Shown here: in pieces, positions 48,904-57,924 of the stretch
How the letters are laid out: each line of letters opens with the position of its first letter
How positions within the stretch are numbered: the stretch's first letter is position 1
Assembly (NCBI RefSeq): GCF_003994855.1
Contig: NZ_CP034142.1
Coordinates: 1,922,001-1,986,000 of the forward strand
Direction of reading: 5' to 3'
DNA: 64,000 bases
Source of the DNA: Marinobacter sp. NP-4(2019)
Lineage (GTDB): Bacteria; Pseudomonadota; Gammaproteobacteria; Pseudomonadales; Oleiphilaceae
Position numbers and translations under genes: made by a program
The notes under the pieces: generated by a model
Seen by the model: the letters and a program-made list of their open reading frames with translations, nothing else
What the model was told of the DNA's origin: nothing
Database searches by the model: none

Positions 48904-50592
48904 TCAGGCAATGCTGCGGGTGTTGGAGATTGATCGGCTCATCAGAATGATGGGGATGATCCCCGCCAGTACGATAATCAAGGCCGGAAGCGCACTGTGG
49001 GCGAGCTGTTCATCGGAGGCGAACTGGTACACGTAGGTGGCCAGGGTCTCGAAATTGAACGGCCGCAGGATCAGCGTTGCCGGCAACTCCTTCATGCAGT
49101 CGACAAACACCACCAGCGCAGCGGTAATCAGCGTACCTCGAAGCATGGGCAGGTGTACCCGCAGCAGTGTGCTGCCGGGTGAATGCCCCAGGGAGCGGGA
49201 CGCCATATCCATGCTGGGGGTGATTTTCTGCAGCGCGCTTTCCACGCTGCCCGCCGACACCGCCAGGAAGCGAACCGTGTAGGCAAATACCAGGGCAAAG
49301 GAAGAGCCGCTCAGCAGCAGACCCGTGCTGATGTTGAAGGTGTCGCGCATCAGCCCGTCCAGCCAGTTGTCGAAGCCAGCCAGGGGAATGATCACACCGA
49401 CGGCGAGTACCGCCCCGGGCATGGCATAGCCCAGGCTGGAGAGGCGCATCATGATCTGCATGCCCCGGGTGTCATGCAGGCGCCGGCTGTAGGCGAGGGT
49501 GACACCAATCAGCAGCGTGGTCAGCGCGGCGGTACCGGACAGGAACAGGCTGTTCAGGGTGTTGCGGATAAACTCGGAGTTCCAGCTTTCGTCAAAGTAT
49601 TCCCAGGCATACTGCCCCAGGGTGATGGCCGGAATCACAAAGCCCAGAATGACCGGCAATGCGCACACGGCGATGCAGATCAGTTGCCGGGGTCTGGACA
49701 GGGTAAAGCGACGGATCGGGTCCCGGTTATCCCGCGCCGCGAACTGTTGTTGTCGGCGACGTGAGTAGCGCTCAAGGGTGACCAGGATCACCACGAAGAC
49801 CAGCATGGTGGTGGCTATCTGTGCCGCGCCACCCAGGTTGCCCAGGTTCATCCAGGTATCGAACAGGCCGGCGGTCAGGGTCTGCACGGCGAAGAAATCA
49901 ACGGTGCCGAAATCGTTGAGGGTTTCCATCAGCACCAGGGACAGGCCTACGGCGATGGCGGGGCGGGCGATGGGCAGCACCACCCGGAAAAACGTACTGA
50001 TGGCCGAATGCCCAAGGCTGCGGCTGACGGCGAACAGGGACGGGGATTGCTCCAGAAAGGCAGCGCGGGCCAACAGGTAAACGTAGGGATAGAGTACCAG
50101 CCCGATCATCAGGGTGGCGCCTTCCAGGGTGCGGATTTCCGGGAACCAGTAGTCCCTGGCGCTTTCCCAGCCAAACACTTCCCGCAAGGCTTTCTGGACC
50201 GGTCCTGCGTAGTCCAGCAGGCTGGTGTACACATAGGCGATAACGTAGGCGGGCACGGCAAAGGGCAGCAACATGGCCCATTCGAAAAAGCGGCGCCCGG
50301 GGAATTCGCACATGGTCACCGCCCACGCCGTTGCCAGACCGATCACCAGGGTGATAGCGGCCACGCCGAGCATCAGCTTGAAGGTGGTGATCAGATAGCG
50401 GGGAAGTGTGGTTTCCAGCAGGTGAGGCCAGATGTTCTCTTCAGGGAACAGGGCCAGAAAGAGAACCGACACAACCGGGAGTGCTACGATCGCCGTGGTC
50501 AGGGCAGCGGATATCAGCCATCGTTTTGAGGTGCGTTTTGCCAGCAGGGGCTGACCTAGCCCGGTTTCACCGCTGGTGCCTGCCTCGGTCAT
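48904..50592 (-). CDS. Iron(III) ABC transporter permease (FbpB/SfuB type)
   Basis: 562 residues with about 12 membrane segments in two homologous halves, each with an EAA loop: SRSLGHSAISTFFRVVLPIA and SRSLGHSPGSTLLRVHLPML. This internally duplicated form is typical of ferric-iron permeases FbpB/SfuB. The binding protein lies 148 nt upstream on the same strand with a terminator between. The ATPase subunit is not next to it and must be encoded elsewhere. Confidence 0.92.
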   Translation of the reverse strand: MTEAGTSGETGLGQPLLAKRTSKRWLISAALTTAIVALPVVSVLFLALFPEENIWPHLLETTLPRYLITTFKLMLGVAAITLVIGLATAWAVTMCEFPGRRFFEWAMLLPFAVPAYVIAYVYTSLLDYAGPVQKALREVFGWESARDYWFPEIRTLEGATLMIGLVLYPYVYLLARAAFLEQSPSLFAVSRSLGHSAISTFFRVVLPIARPAIAVGLSLVLMETLNDFGTVDFFAVQTLTAGLFDTWMNLGNLGGAAQIATTMLVFVVILVTLERYSRRRQQQFAARDNRDPIRRFTLSRPRQLICIAVCALPVILGFVIPAITLGQYAWEYFDESWNSEFIRNTLNSLFLSGTAALTTLLIGVTLAYSRRLHDTRGMQIMMRLSSLGYAMPGAVLAVGVIIPLAGFDNWLDGLMRDTFNISTGLLLSGSSFALVFAYTVRFLAVSAGSVESALQKITPSMDMASRSLGHSPGSTLLRVHLPMLRGTLITAALVVFVDCMKELPATLILRPFNFETLATYVYQFASDEQLAHSALPALIIVLAGIIPIILMSRSISNTRSIA

Positions 50593-50698
50593 GTCGTTCC
50601 TTTGCTCCCCTGAAAAGAGCCACGATTCTAGTCACCTGCGGCTGCGCCTGCAATGACTGGTGTGGCCTGTTGACGGGATTTATGGCCCCTGCAGACAA

Positions 50699-50725
50699 AA
50701 AAGGGTGGGCCAGGCCCACCCTTTT
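50699..50725 (-). terminator. Terminator between iron-binding protein and permease genes
   Basis: AAAAGGGTGGGCC and GGCCCACCCTTTT arms around one base (effective loop larger), followed on the minus strand by T-rich TTTTTTG. It lies 16 nt past the binding-protein stop, so the permease depends on read-through or a separate promoter. Confidence 0.85.
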
Positions 50726-50740
50726 CAGGCAACGACCGGC

Positions 50741-51757
50741 TTACAGGTTGTCGTAGTCAACCCGATCCACCAGTTTGACGGCTGCATTGCGGTTATTGGC
50801 AATTTCCTGCAATGACAGCTGGTCAGGGTTAATCTCACCCCATTCCGCCACCTGGCCAGACGGGCTGACGTTCGGGTTGGCCGGGTATTCGGTGTTCGCT
50901 TCGGCGTAGATGCGCTGGGCTTCCTCGGTGGAGAGGAATTCCATCAACTTAATCGCATTGTCGCGATTAGGCGCGCTCTTGGTCAGTTGGATACCGCTGA
51001 TGTTGACGTGGGTACCGCGGCCCTCGGCATTGGGGAACACCAGGCGGACGGCTTCGGCAGCCGGACGCTGGTTCTCGTCGTTCAGCATGTTGCCGTAGTA
51101 GTAGCTGTTGCCAATGGCGATGTCACACACACCTTCGGCGATGGCCTTGATCTGGTCACGGTCGCCACCCTGGGGCTTGCGGGCCAGGTTGTCTTTCACG
51201 CCTTCCAGCCACTTCTCGGTTTCTTCTTCACCGTGGTGGGCGATCATGGAGGAAATCAGGGCGATGTTGTAGGGGTGTTTGCCGCTACGGGTACAGATGC
51301 GGTTGTCCCACTTGTCGTCGGCCAGTTCTTCGTAGGTGGTGATTTCACCCTCTTCAACACGGTCCTTTGAGGCGAAGATCAGGCGGCCACGGGTGGTCAG
51401 GGCAAACCATTTGCCATCCGGGTGACGCAGGTTTTCCGGAATGTTGTTTTCCAGGGTTTCGTTGTCCAGGCTGGCAACCAGGTCACGCTCGACCAGATCG
51501 TTGATGCGGGAGATATCGACCGTCATCACGATATCTGCCGGGCTGTTGCGACCTTCACGCTCCAGGCGCTCGGCCAGGCCTTTTTTGGCGAAGACCACGT
51601 TGGCCTTGATACCGGTTTCCTTTTCAAACGCGTTGAGCAGGGGTTCCAGCAGGTACGCCTGACGGTAGGAATAGATGTTCACTTCGCCATCTGCGGAAGC
51701 ACTCAGGGGCATGACAGAGAGTGCCATGGTAGCGGCTGCAGCCAGTTTCATTCGCAT
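50741..51757 (-). CDS. Ferric iron ABC transporter substrate-binding protein (FbpA/FutA type)
   Basis: 338 residues; signal peptide MRMKLAAAATMALSVMPLSASA. Conserved parts: VNIYSYRQAYLLEPLLNAFE, KKGLAERLEREGRNSPADIV, and IAIGNSYYYGNML with the paired tyrosines that bind Fe3+. It captures periplasmic ferric iron for the permease downstream. A Fur-like site lies about 70 nt upstream of the start, consistent with induction under iron limitation. Confidence 0.94.
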   Translation of the reverse strand: MRMKLAAAATMALSVMPLSASADGEVNIYSYRQAYLLEPLLNAFEKETGIKANVVFAKKGLAERLEREGRNSPADIVMTVDISRINDLVERDLVASLDNETLENNIPENLRHPDGKWFALTTRGRLIFASKDRVEEGEITTYEELADDKWDNRICTRSGKHPYNIALISSMIAHHGEEETEKWLEGVKDNLARKPQGGDRDQIKAIAEGVCDIAIGNSYYYGNMLNDENQRPAAEAVRLVFPNAEGRGTHVNISGIQLTKSAPNRDNAIKLMEFLSTEEAQRIYAEANTEYPANPNVSPSGQVAEWGEINPDQLSLQEIANNRNAAVKLVDRVDYDNL

Positions 51758-51826
51758 AGTGTGACGTCCTTTTTCAACCAGGGGGGATGACCGCTATCTT
51801 ATTGTGATTGCGGCACTATAAACGTC

Positions 51827-51845
51827 AACCATTCTCATTTGTGTT
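51827..51845 (-). promoter_or_regulatory. Possible Fur box
   Basis: On the gene strand AACACAAATGAGAATGGTT resembles the Fur consensus GATAATGATAATCATTATC, especially the AATGAGAAT core common in pseudomonad-like Fur boxes. It lies 70-88 nt before the iron-binding protein start. Confidence 0.6.
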
Positions 51846-51916
51846 AATGGTCGTGTCAAGTTGAGTATTGCAATTTTCAGGATGAATGGTGCTATGCTTC
51901 GAAAAGACTAAAAACC

Positions 51917-52216
51917 ATGTATAAACCGGTGGATACACAGCCTATGGGTGAGAATGACCGCAGAGAGCATGGTCGTACGGCGATGAGTGCAAAGGTGAAG
52001 GTGCGCCACGGTGTTTTCGGGGAGTTCCTGTTTTCGACTCGGGATATTTCCGATGGCGGTATCTTTATTGTGGTTGACGGGGAGTTTTTTGATCCGGCCA
52101 TAGGCGACAAAGTGGAAGTCCAGGTCCAGGGGTTGCCGGTACCGGCGCCGGTGCTGGAGATGGAAGTTGTCCGCAAAAGCAATGACGGCTTCGGTTTGCA
52201 ATTTGCGGATCAATAA
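51917..52216 (+). CDS. PilZ domain c-di-GMP receptor
   Basis: 99 residues. The c-di-GMP binding motifs are complete: RREHGRTAMSA (RxxxR at residues 16-20 region) and DISDGGIFI (DxSxxG). The rest is the PilZ beta-barrel (GDKVEVQVQGLP, EVVRKSNDGFGLQF). As a single-domain protein it acts by binding a partner, often in motility or exopolysaccharide control. It lies near the HD-GYP-like gene at 52611, separated by a 394-nt gap. Confidence 0.92.
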   Translation: MYKPVDTQPMGENDRREHGRTAMSAKVKVRHGVFGEFLFSTRDISDGGIFIVVDGEFFDPAIGDKVEVQVQGLPVPAPVLEMEVVRKSNDGFGLQFADQ

Positions 52217-52346
52217 ACGGTTTTTGTTCCTGCCATTCGGTCTGACCGGATGTGCGTCCTACTATACCCACTATGGCCTGTTGCGACACATCGTGGTGAG
52301 GGAGATGATCGGGAGGGAACCGATTACCTCCGTCCGTCGTCAGTGA
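52203..52346 (+). CDS. Possible short lipoprotein overlapping the PilZ gene end
   Basis: 47 codons from TTG 52203, overlapping the PilZ stop by 14 nt. The reading MRINKRFLFLPFGLTGCASYY has a charged start, hydrophobic stretch and a good lipobox LTGC (Cys17), followed by THYGLLRHIVV. It is too short for most lipoproteins and the downstream part is not conserved-looking, so it could be a truncated gene. No separate ribosome binding site; coupling to PilZ translation would be needed. Confidence 0.4.
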   Translation: MRINKRFLFLPFGLTGCASYYTHYGLLRHIVVREMIGREPITSVRRQ

Positions 52347-52610
52347 CGTACAGGGTCCACCTCCGCACATCTCCCCGCGGCGCACTGGATGCGGGCCCTC
52401 CGGTTATGGATGACTCGATTTGTGACGCAGATTGACACATTTGTACCAGAAGTGTGAGTTCCATCACATTGCTACATTTCGTTTCCCCGTGATAGCAAGC
52501 GTTACTCCCTGTTGCTTTCTGGTTACTTTGGACTACAGAAATGTAATGGACTCTTCTGCTGCTTGCGTCAGAATGGTGAGTATCGATAATTTTGATTAAA
52601 GGGGTACGTC

Positions 52611-53921
52611 GTGGGCGTTCGTCAAAAGAAAATCGCCGTACATGATCTGGAAATCGGCATGTTCGTATCCGATCTGGACCGGCCCTGGCACCAGACACCG
52701 TTCCCTATTCAGGGCTTTCACATTCGTTCCCAGGATGACATCCGCTCGGTGGTTTCCCACTGCAAGTGGGTTGTGATCGATGTTGCGGAAGTGCGTGGCA
52801 AGCTTGATGCGGTGAATCCGTCAGGCCCGGTGTTCGGAAAGCGCACCAACAACAAGTATGGTGACAACCGGGAAGTGATCCAGCTGCCGCCATTGCAGAT
52901 CAAGGATCCGGTCCGGTACGAAAACACGTCCACCCTCAAAAAGGAACTCAAGGCCTCGGCAACGGTGCTGACCGATGCAGAAGCTGCCCTGAGCCGGGTT
53001 GCCACCGCCGTCAGGCGCGACGAAACGCCAGACCTGAGGGAAGTGGCCAGGGTTACCCGCAGGATGGTGGCCAGCGTGATCCGCAACCCCGATGCCTTGT
53101 TGTGGCTGAGCCGTACCCGGGAACACGACGATTTCCTCTATCATCATGCCATGAATACCGCCGTATGGGCCCTGGTCTGTGGTCGTCATCTTGGCCTGAA
53201 TGAGGGGCTGCTCAACCATCTGGGCCTGGGGTGTCTGCTCTCGCAGGTGGGCAAGACAGATCTTCCCCGGGAGTTACTGCAGAGAGAAGGCAAACTGGAT
53301 GCCGACGAGTTTGCCCGTTACCGGAAGTACGTTGAGCGGGGCGTGGCGATGCTGGATGGCACCGGTGTGTCTCGCGCGGTGGTCAGCGTTGTCCAGGGGC
53401 ACCGCGAGCGTCATAACGGCTCGGGTTTCCCGGAAGGTGTCCGTGGCGACCGGATTCCATTGCTGGCCAAGGTTGGCGGGCTTGCCGAGTTCTTCGAAAC
53501 CACAATCACCCCACGTGACAATGCCGAGCCCCTGACACCGGCAAAAGCCGTCAACCTTCTTTACGATATGCGCAACATAGAGTTCCAGGGCGACCTGGTC
53601 GAACAGTTCATTCAGGCTGTCGGGATCTATCCCACCGGTAGTCTGGTGCAACTCAATGACGGGCAGCGGGGGATTGTCGTGTCCCATTCCGCGGAGCGTC
53701 GGTTGTGGCCGCAGGTGATGGTGATGACGAATCAGTATCAGGAGCCATTGAAAATGGCCAAAGTCATCGACTTGGCAAGCTTCAATGAAGGCAAGGGGCC
53801 AGAAGAAACCCTGTCGATTGCCGAGTGCCTGCCCCATGGCACGGAAGGGCTCAACCCCGAGCATTATGATATCACCGGAACCGAATCGCGCTGGAACCTG
53901 TCCCGGTTGGTTGGTTCCTGA
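52611..53921 (+). CDS. HD-GYP-family protein with degenerate active site
   Basis: 436 residues, GTG start 52611 with AAAGGGG upstream. An N-terminal DUF3391-like region (VHDLEIGMFVSDLDRPWHQT) is typical of c-di-GMP phosphodiesterases, then a helical linker and the HD-GYP fold. Key residues are lost: the metal-binding HD of LHDIGK is Ser211-Gln212 (LLSQVGKTDLP), the HHExxDGxGYP motif is HRERHNGSGFP (264-274). It is therefore probably not an active phosphodiesterase and may act as a c-di-GMP or protein-binding scaffold. Confidence 0.85.
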   Translation: MGVRQKKIAVHDLEIGMFVSDLDRPWHQTPFPIQGFHIRSQDDIRSVVSHCKWVVIDVAEVRGKLDAVNPSGPVFGKRTNNKYGDNREVIQLPPLQIKDPVRYENTSTLKKELKASATVLTDAEAALSRVATAVRRDETPDLREVARVTRRMVASVIRNPDALLWLSRTREHDDFLYHHAMNTAVWALVCGRHLGLNEGLLNHLGLGCLLSQVGKTDLPRELLQREGKLDADEFARYRKYVERGVAMLDGTGVSRAVVSVVQGHRERHNGSGFPEGVRGDRIPLLAKVGGLAEFFETTITPRDNAEPLTPAKAVNLLYDMRNIEFQGDLVEQFIQAVGIYPTGSLVQLNDGQRGIVVSHSAERRLWPQVMVMTNQYQEPLKMAKVIDLASFNEGKGPEETLSIAECLPHGTEGLNPEHYDITGTESRWNLSRLVGS

Positions 53922-53930
53922 TCTTTCCGG

Positions 53931-53973
53931 AAGCCTCAGGGTTGATCAGTCGATGATGACCCTGAGGCTTTTT
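53931..53973. terminator. Bidirectional terminator between convergent genes
   Basis: AAGCCTCAGGGT and ACCCTGAGGCTT, 12-bp perfect arms with TTTT after the right arm. The stop codon of the minus-strand lipoprotein gene (53946) lies inside the loop. Confidence 0.85.
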
Positions 53974-55067
53974 CTTATCCAGCGATAGGTGTTCCGCGGG
54001 CGAAAGTTGACCAGCACCTCCGATTCGCCCCCGCTATCGCCTGCAATAAAATATTCCACCGTTGCCGTCTGCCAACTGAAGGCATGAACCACCACATCCT
54101 GGTTACGTGTACTGATGGCCTCGACATTGGCGAGGTCGGTTTCCCCGTTGATACGGCGAATGCTAACGTCCTTGATTCCGGTATCGGTGGCCGGATGGTT
54201 GGCCGTTTCGTTATCCAGGTAATAGCGGTTGCCGATGTCGGTGGTTATGGCGTTGAGCTCCCGGGTCAGGTAGGCCTGGGCCGCCTCGGTGTCGAAATCC
54301 TCCAGGCTGCGGGTGGCTTCCAGGATACGGTCACGTCTGCTTTGCAGGTCTTCCTGGTAGTCCACTTCGGGATCACGCTGGTCTTCATCCTCAGGTCGGG
54401 GCGGGGCGTTGTTGATTTCCTCCTGGCTGGGCGGTGTCTGGCAGAGTTCGTCGTCCTCCGGATAGAAACAGATGGCCGCCAGCAACTGGTTGGCCGGGGA
54501 AGGGGATGCGCCCAGCGCGGTGAAATCGGGTTCACTGACGGTGAAGTCGATCGGTGCGGAGAGCTCCGGTAGTGCTTCATTCAGTTGCTGCACCACTCTG
54601 TCACGGATCTCGATGCCGTTGCCCTCGGTGATTCTTTCGTTCCAGTTCAGTGCGAGCAGGAAGCGGGTGAGATTGAGCAGCGTGGTATCGGTCAGCGATT
54701 GCTGCTCGGTGATCCGGTGTGTTAACAACCCCTCGTCATCGGTACCGGGGGTGTTCAGGCTTTCCCGGATATCGGCAAGGAAGTCCAGTGGGGTAAGGTA
54801 TTCGCCGGCAGGAACGTCCGCGGCGAGGGGCAGGTTGCCAATCCGGAAACTGATGCGCTCACCGGGATAGTAGCGAAACCGGCCGGCGCTGTCGGTCTGG
54901 TCGCTGCGGCTGGCGGTGGTGTAGTGCAAACCGCTGATGCCGTTATACGTCAGTGAACCGGCTCGGGTGTCGTCGCTGCTGCCTCCGCCGTCGCCACCGA
55001 GGCAGCCCGATAAGGACAGCGTGACCATCAGTGGCAGGGACAATCGAAAAAGGGGAACGGGTCTCAT
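53946..55067 (-). CDS. Hypothetical lipoprotein
   Basis: 373 residues. Signal MRPVPLFRLSLPLMVTLSLSGC with lipobox LSGC (Cys22), then a Gly/Ser/Asp linker. The mature part starts with GSLTYNGISGLHYTTASRSD and GRFRYYPGERISFRIG, a small beta domain seen in several gammaproteobacterial lipoproteins, then a helical region and an acidic stretch (RPEDEDQRDPEVDYQEDLQS). No known activity. Single gene, divergent from the ABC exporter. Confidence 0.72.
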   Translation of the reverse strand: MRPVPLFRLSLPLMVTLSLSGCLGGDGGGSSDDTRAGSLTYNGISGLHYTTASRSDQTDSAGRFRYYPGERISFRIGNLPLAADVPAGEYLTPLDFLADIRESLNTPGTDDEGLLTHRITEQQSLTDTTLLNLTRFLLALNWNERITEGNGIEIRDRVVQQLNEALPELSAPIDFTVSEPDFTALGASPSPANQLLAAICFYPEDDELCQTPPSQEEINNAPPRPEDEDQRDPEVDYQEDLQSRRDRILEATRSLEDFDTEAAQAYLTRELNAITTDIGNRYYLDNETANHPATDTGIKDVSIRRINGETDLANVEAISTRNQDVVVHAFSWQTATVEYFIAGDSGGESEVLVNFRPRNTYRWIRKSLRVIID

Positions 55068-55339
55068 GGTGTTGCAGGCATTCCTTCGTCATGCGGCGTG
55101 CCGGGCGGAAGCATCTGGCTTCGCCGGGCCTTTTGTAAGTTGTTGTAACCGGCATTATAGGGAGGGGCGCCCGGGGATATCGGGAATCCCGTCGCAGTTT
55201 GAACCTTTTCCGGTTTCGGGGAATCCGCCGGCTTGACTTGAAAATTCCGTTGTAGCCACAACTTAAAAGACTTCTGGTTTAACCGATCATGCATTTGGCT
55301 GGGCAGGTTTGCCCGACACGCCACAATTCTGGGTAGTTT

Positions 55340-56290
55340 ATGACCAACGCACTGGAGATCGAGGGGCTGACCAAAACCTACGGTGATGGTTTCCACGCCC
55401 TCAAGGGTATCGACATGAACGTCAGGCAGGGGGATTTCTTCGCCCTGCTCGGACCTAATGGCGCCGGTAAGTCGACCACGCTGGGGATCGTGTGTTCCCT
55501 GGTAAACAAGACCGGTGGCAAGGTGCGGGTGTTTGGCTATGACATCGATACCCACCTCTCCGACGCCAAGCTGCATCTTGGCGTGGTGCCCCAGGAGTTC
55601 AACTTCAACCAGTTTGAGAAGGTCTTCGACATTGTCACGACCCAGGCGGGTTACTACGGTATTCCGCTGAAGCAGGCTAAGGTGTCGGCCGAAAAATACC
55701 TGCGCAAGCTGGGTCTCTGGGACAAGAAAGATACTCCGGCGCGGATGCTGTCCGGCGGTATGAAGCGCCGGCTGATGATTGCCCGTGCCCTGGTGCACGA
55801 GCCGAAACTGCTGATTCTGGACGAGCCAACGGCGGGTGTTGATATTGAACTGCGGCGGTCCATGTGGACGTTCCTGGAGGAAATGAACCGCCAGGGCACT
55901 ACCATCATCCTGACCACCCACTACCTGGAAGAGGCTGAGGCGCTGTGTCGCAATATCGCGATTATTGATCATGGCCGGATCCTGAAGCACACCAGCAAGC
56001 GTGAACTGTTGCAGCAGCTGCATGTGGAAACCTTTGTGCTGGATACGGAAACCGCGCTTGAGGGTGTGCCGGCACTGGACGGCTTTCCGTGCCGCCTGAG
56101 TGACGAAGGTGCACTGGAAGTGGAGGTCGAGAAGGGCCAGGGCCTGAATCAGGTCTTTGTGCAACTGGAGCAACGGGGGATCAAGGTGGTCAGTATGCGC
56201 ACCAAGGCCAACCGTCTGGAGGAGTTGTTCATCCGCATGGTGGAAGAGAATGCCCGGGAAGCCCGGGAAGTCCAGGGAGGTGCCGCATGA
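55340..56290 (+). CDS. ABC exporter ATP-binding protein (YadG/DrrA type)
   Basis: 316 residues. Walker A GPNGAGKS at 38-45, signature LSGGMKRRL near 141, Walker B LLILDEPTAGVD, and TTHYLEEAE switch His. The C-terminal 80 residues match YadG-type extensions. Its stop overlaps the permease start (ATGA, 56287). Substrate unknown; related pairs export drugs, polysaccharide or lipids. Confidence 0.93.
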   Translation: MTNALEIEGLTKTYGDGFHALKGIDMNVRQGDFFALLGPNGAGKSTTLGIVCSLVNKTGGKVRVFGYDIDTHLSDAKLHLGVVPQEFNFNQFEKVFDIVTTQAGYYGIPLKQAKVSAEKYLRKLGLWDKKDTPARMLSGGMKRRLMIARALVHEPKLLILDEPTAGVDIELRRSMWTFLEEMNRQGTTIILTTHYLEEAEALCRNIAIIDHGRILKHTSKRELLQQLHVETFVLDTETALEGVPALDGFPCRLSDEGALEVEVEKGQGLNQVFVQLEQRGIKVVSMRTKANRLEELFIRMVEENAREAREVQGGAA

Positions 56291-57060
56291 AGGTCCAGGC
56301 CATGGTCACCGCATTCAACACCATCGTGATTCGGGAAGTCCGCCGTTTCACCCGGATCTGGCCGCAGACCCTGTTGCCGCCGGCAGTCACCATGACGCTG
56401 TATTTCATCATTTTCGGTAACCTGATCGGTTCGAGGATTGGTGATATGGGGGGCTTTGATTATATGTCCTTCATTGTGCCCGGGCTGATCATGATGGCGG
56501 TGATCACCAGTTCCTACGCCAATGTGGTGTCGTCGTTCTTTTCAATGAAATTCCAGCGGAGCATCGAGGAGTTGCTGGTGTCGCCGGTACCCAACTGGAT
56601 CATTCTGGCCGGCTATGTTTGCGGCGGGATGGCCCGTGGTCTGGGGATCGGGCTGATAGTAACCCTGCTGTCGCTGGCGTTCACGCGGCTGGACATTCAT
56701 AACCTGCCGATGGTGGTGCTGACGGTGTTCCTGACCTCGGCGCTGTTTGCCCTTGGCGGGTTTATCAATGCCATGCTGGCCACCAAGTTTGATGATATTT
56801 CCATTGTGCCGACGTTTGTCCTCACGCCGCTGACCTACCTGGGCGGGGTGTTCTACAGCATCAACCTGTTGCCGGATTTCTGGCAGGCCGTGTCGATGAT
56901 CAACCCAATCCTGTACATGGTGAATGCCTTCCGGTTTGGTATTCTTGGGGTATCGGATGTGAATCCCTATGTGGCACTGGGTATGATCCTGGTGTTCATC
57001 GCGCTGCTGACTGCAATTTCCTTACGGATGCTCGAGCGTGGCAAAGGCATTCGCCACTGA
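56287..57060 (+). CDS. ABC-2 type permease (YadH type)
   Basis: 257 residues, six membrane segments. Contains FTRIWPQTLLPPAVTMTLYF at the first helix and LGGVFYSINLLPDFWQAVSM, hallmarks of ABC-2 permeases of the YadH group. It forms the exporter with the overlapping ATPase gene. The operon ends here; the queF gene starts 30 nt later on the same strand and may be read through. Confidence 0.93.
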   Translation: MKVQAMVTAFNTIVIREVRRFTRIWPQTLLPPAVTMTLYFIIFGNLIGSRIGDMGGFDYMSFIVPGLIMMAVITSSYANVVSSFFSMKFQRSIEELLVSPVPNWIILAGYVCGGMARGLGIGLIVTLLSLAFTRLDIHNLPMVVLTVFLTSALFALGGFINAMLATKFDDISIVPTFVLTPLTYLGGVFYSINLLPDFWQAVSMINPILYMVNAFRFGILGVSDVNPYVALGMILVFIALLTAISLRMLERGKGIRH

Positions 57061-57089
57061 GTTTCAGGACCGTTTAAACAGGACACACC

Positions 57090-57907
57090 ATGGCCCTCAA
57101 TGATGCCCCCTGGGCAAATCCAGCGAGTATCCGGACCGCTATAATCCGGACCTGCTTTTCCCCGTGCCGCGGGAGGAAAACCGTCGCCGCATTGGTTTGG
57201 CGGATGGGCGCTGGCCCTGGTTCGGGGAGGATCTCTGGCAGGCCTGGGAAGTGTCCTGGTTACGTGCTGATGGCGTGCCGGCGGTGGCGTGGGCGGAAAT
57301 CCGCTTTCCGGCCGCCTCGCCCAATATTATCGAATCCAAGTCCCTGAAACTGTATCTCAACTCCCTGAACCAGGCGGTGTTTTCGTCGCCCGAGCAGGTT
57401 GCGGAAGTGATCACCCGGGACCTGTCCAGTGGCAGTGGCGCGGCGGTGCAGGTGACCATGCGCAGCGTCGACGAGGGCGCCATGGCCGAGGGCCGACCGC
57501 AAGGTTATGAGCTGATTGACGGTGAAACCGTTGACGACGTGACCTACGACTACGCACCCGAATCCCTGACGGCGTCTGGCGAGACCGTATCGGAAAGCCT
57601 GTGCTCGCATCTGCTGAAAAGCAATTGCCCGGTCACCGGCCAGCCCGACTGGGCTACGGTGATGATTCGTTACACCGGGCCGCAACTGGATCGCAGGGGA
57701 TTGCTTCGCTACATCGTCAGCTTTCGCCAGAAACAGGACTTCCATGAGCACTGCGTGGAGACCCTGTTTACCGACATCATGGCAAGATGTAAACCGGAAA
57801 CGTTGATGGTGTGTGCCCGCTATACCCGCCGGGGCGGTCTGGATATCAATCCCTGGCGCAGCACCGATCCGAAGGATGGCTCCGGGAGCCGGCTGATTCG
57901 CCAGTAA
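57090..57907 (+). pseudogene. queF: queF: NADPH-dependent 7-cyano-7-deazaguanine reductase, one-base frameshift near the start
   Basis: ATG 57090 reads MALNDAP, then loses frame. One frame over, the family sequence resumes as SSEYPDRYNPDLLFPVPREE. Adding one C to the run CCCCC at 57106-57110 restores MALNDAPLGKSSEYPDRYN, matching E. coli QueF (LTLGKSTDYRDTYD). The rest is intact: SPNIIESKSLKLYLNSLNQ, catalytic Cys in KSNCPVTGQPDW, and GGLDINPWRS. QueF makes preQ1 for the tRNA base queuosine. A start at GTG 57164 (MPREENRRRIG) would lack 25 residues. Either a true mutation or a sequencing error. Confidence 0.85.
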
Positions 57908-57924
57908 TGATCAAGGGGAGGGGG

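Noticed and set aside
55064..56173. 369-codon minus-strand ORF opposite the ABC ATPase
   Set aside because: Antisense shadow; Walker motifs are on the plus strand.
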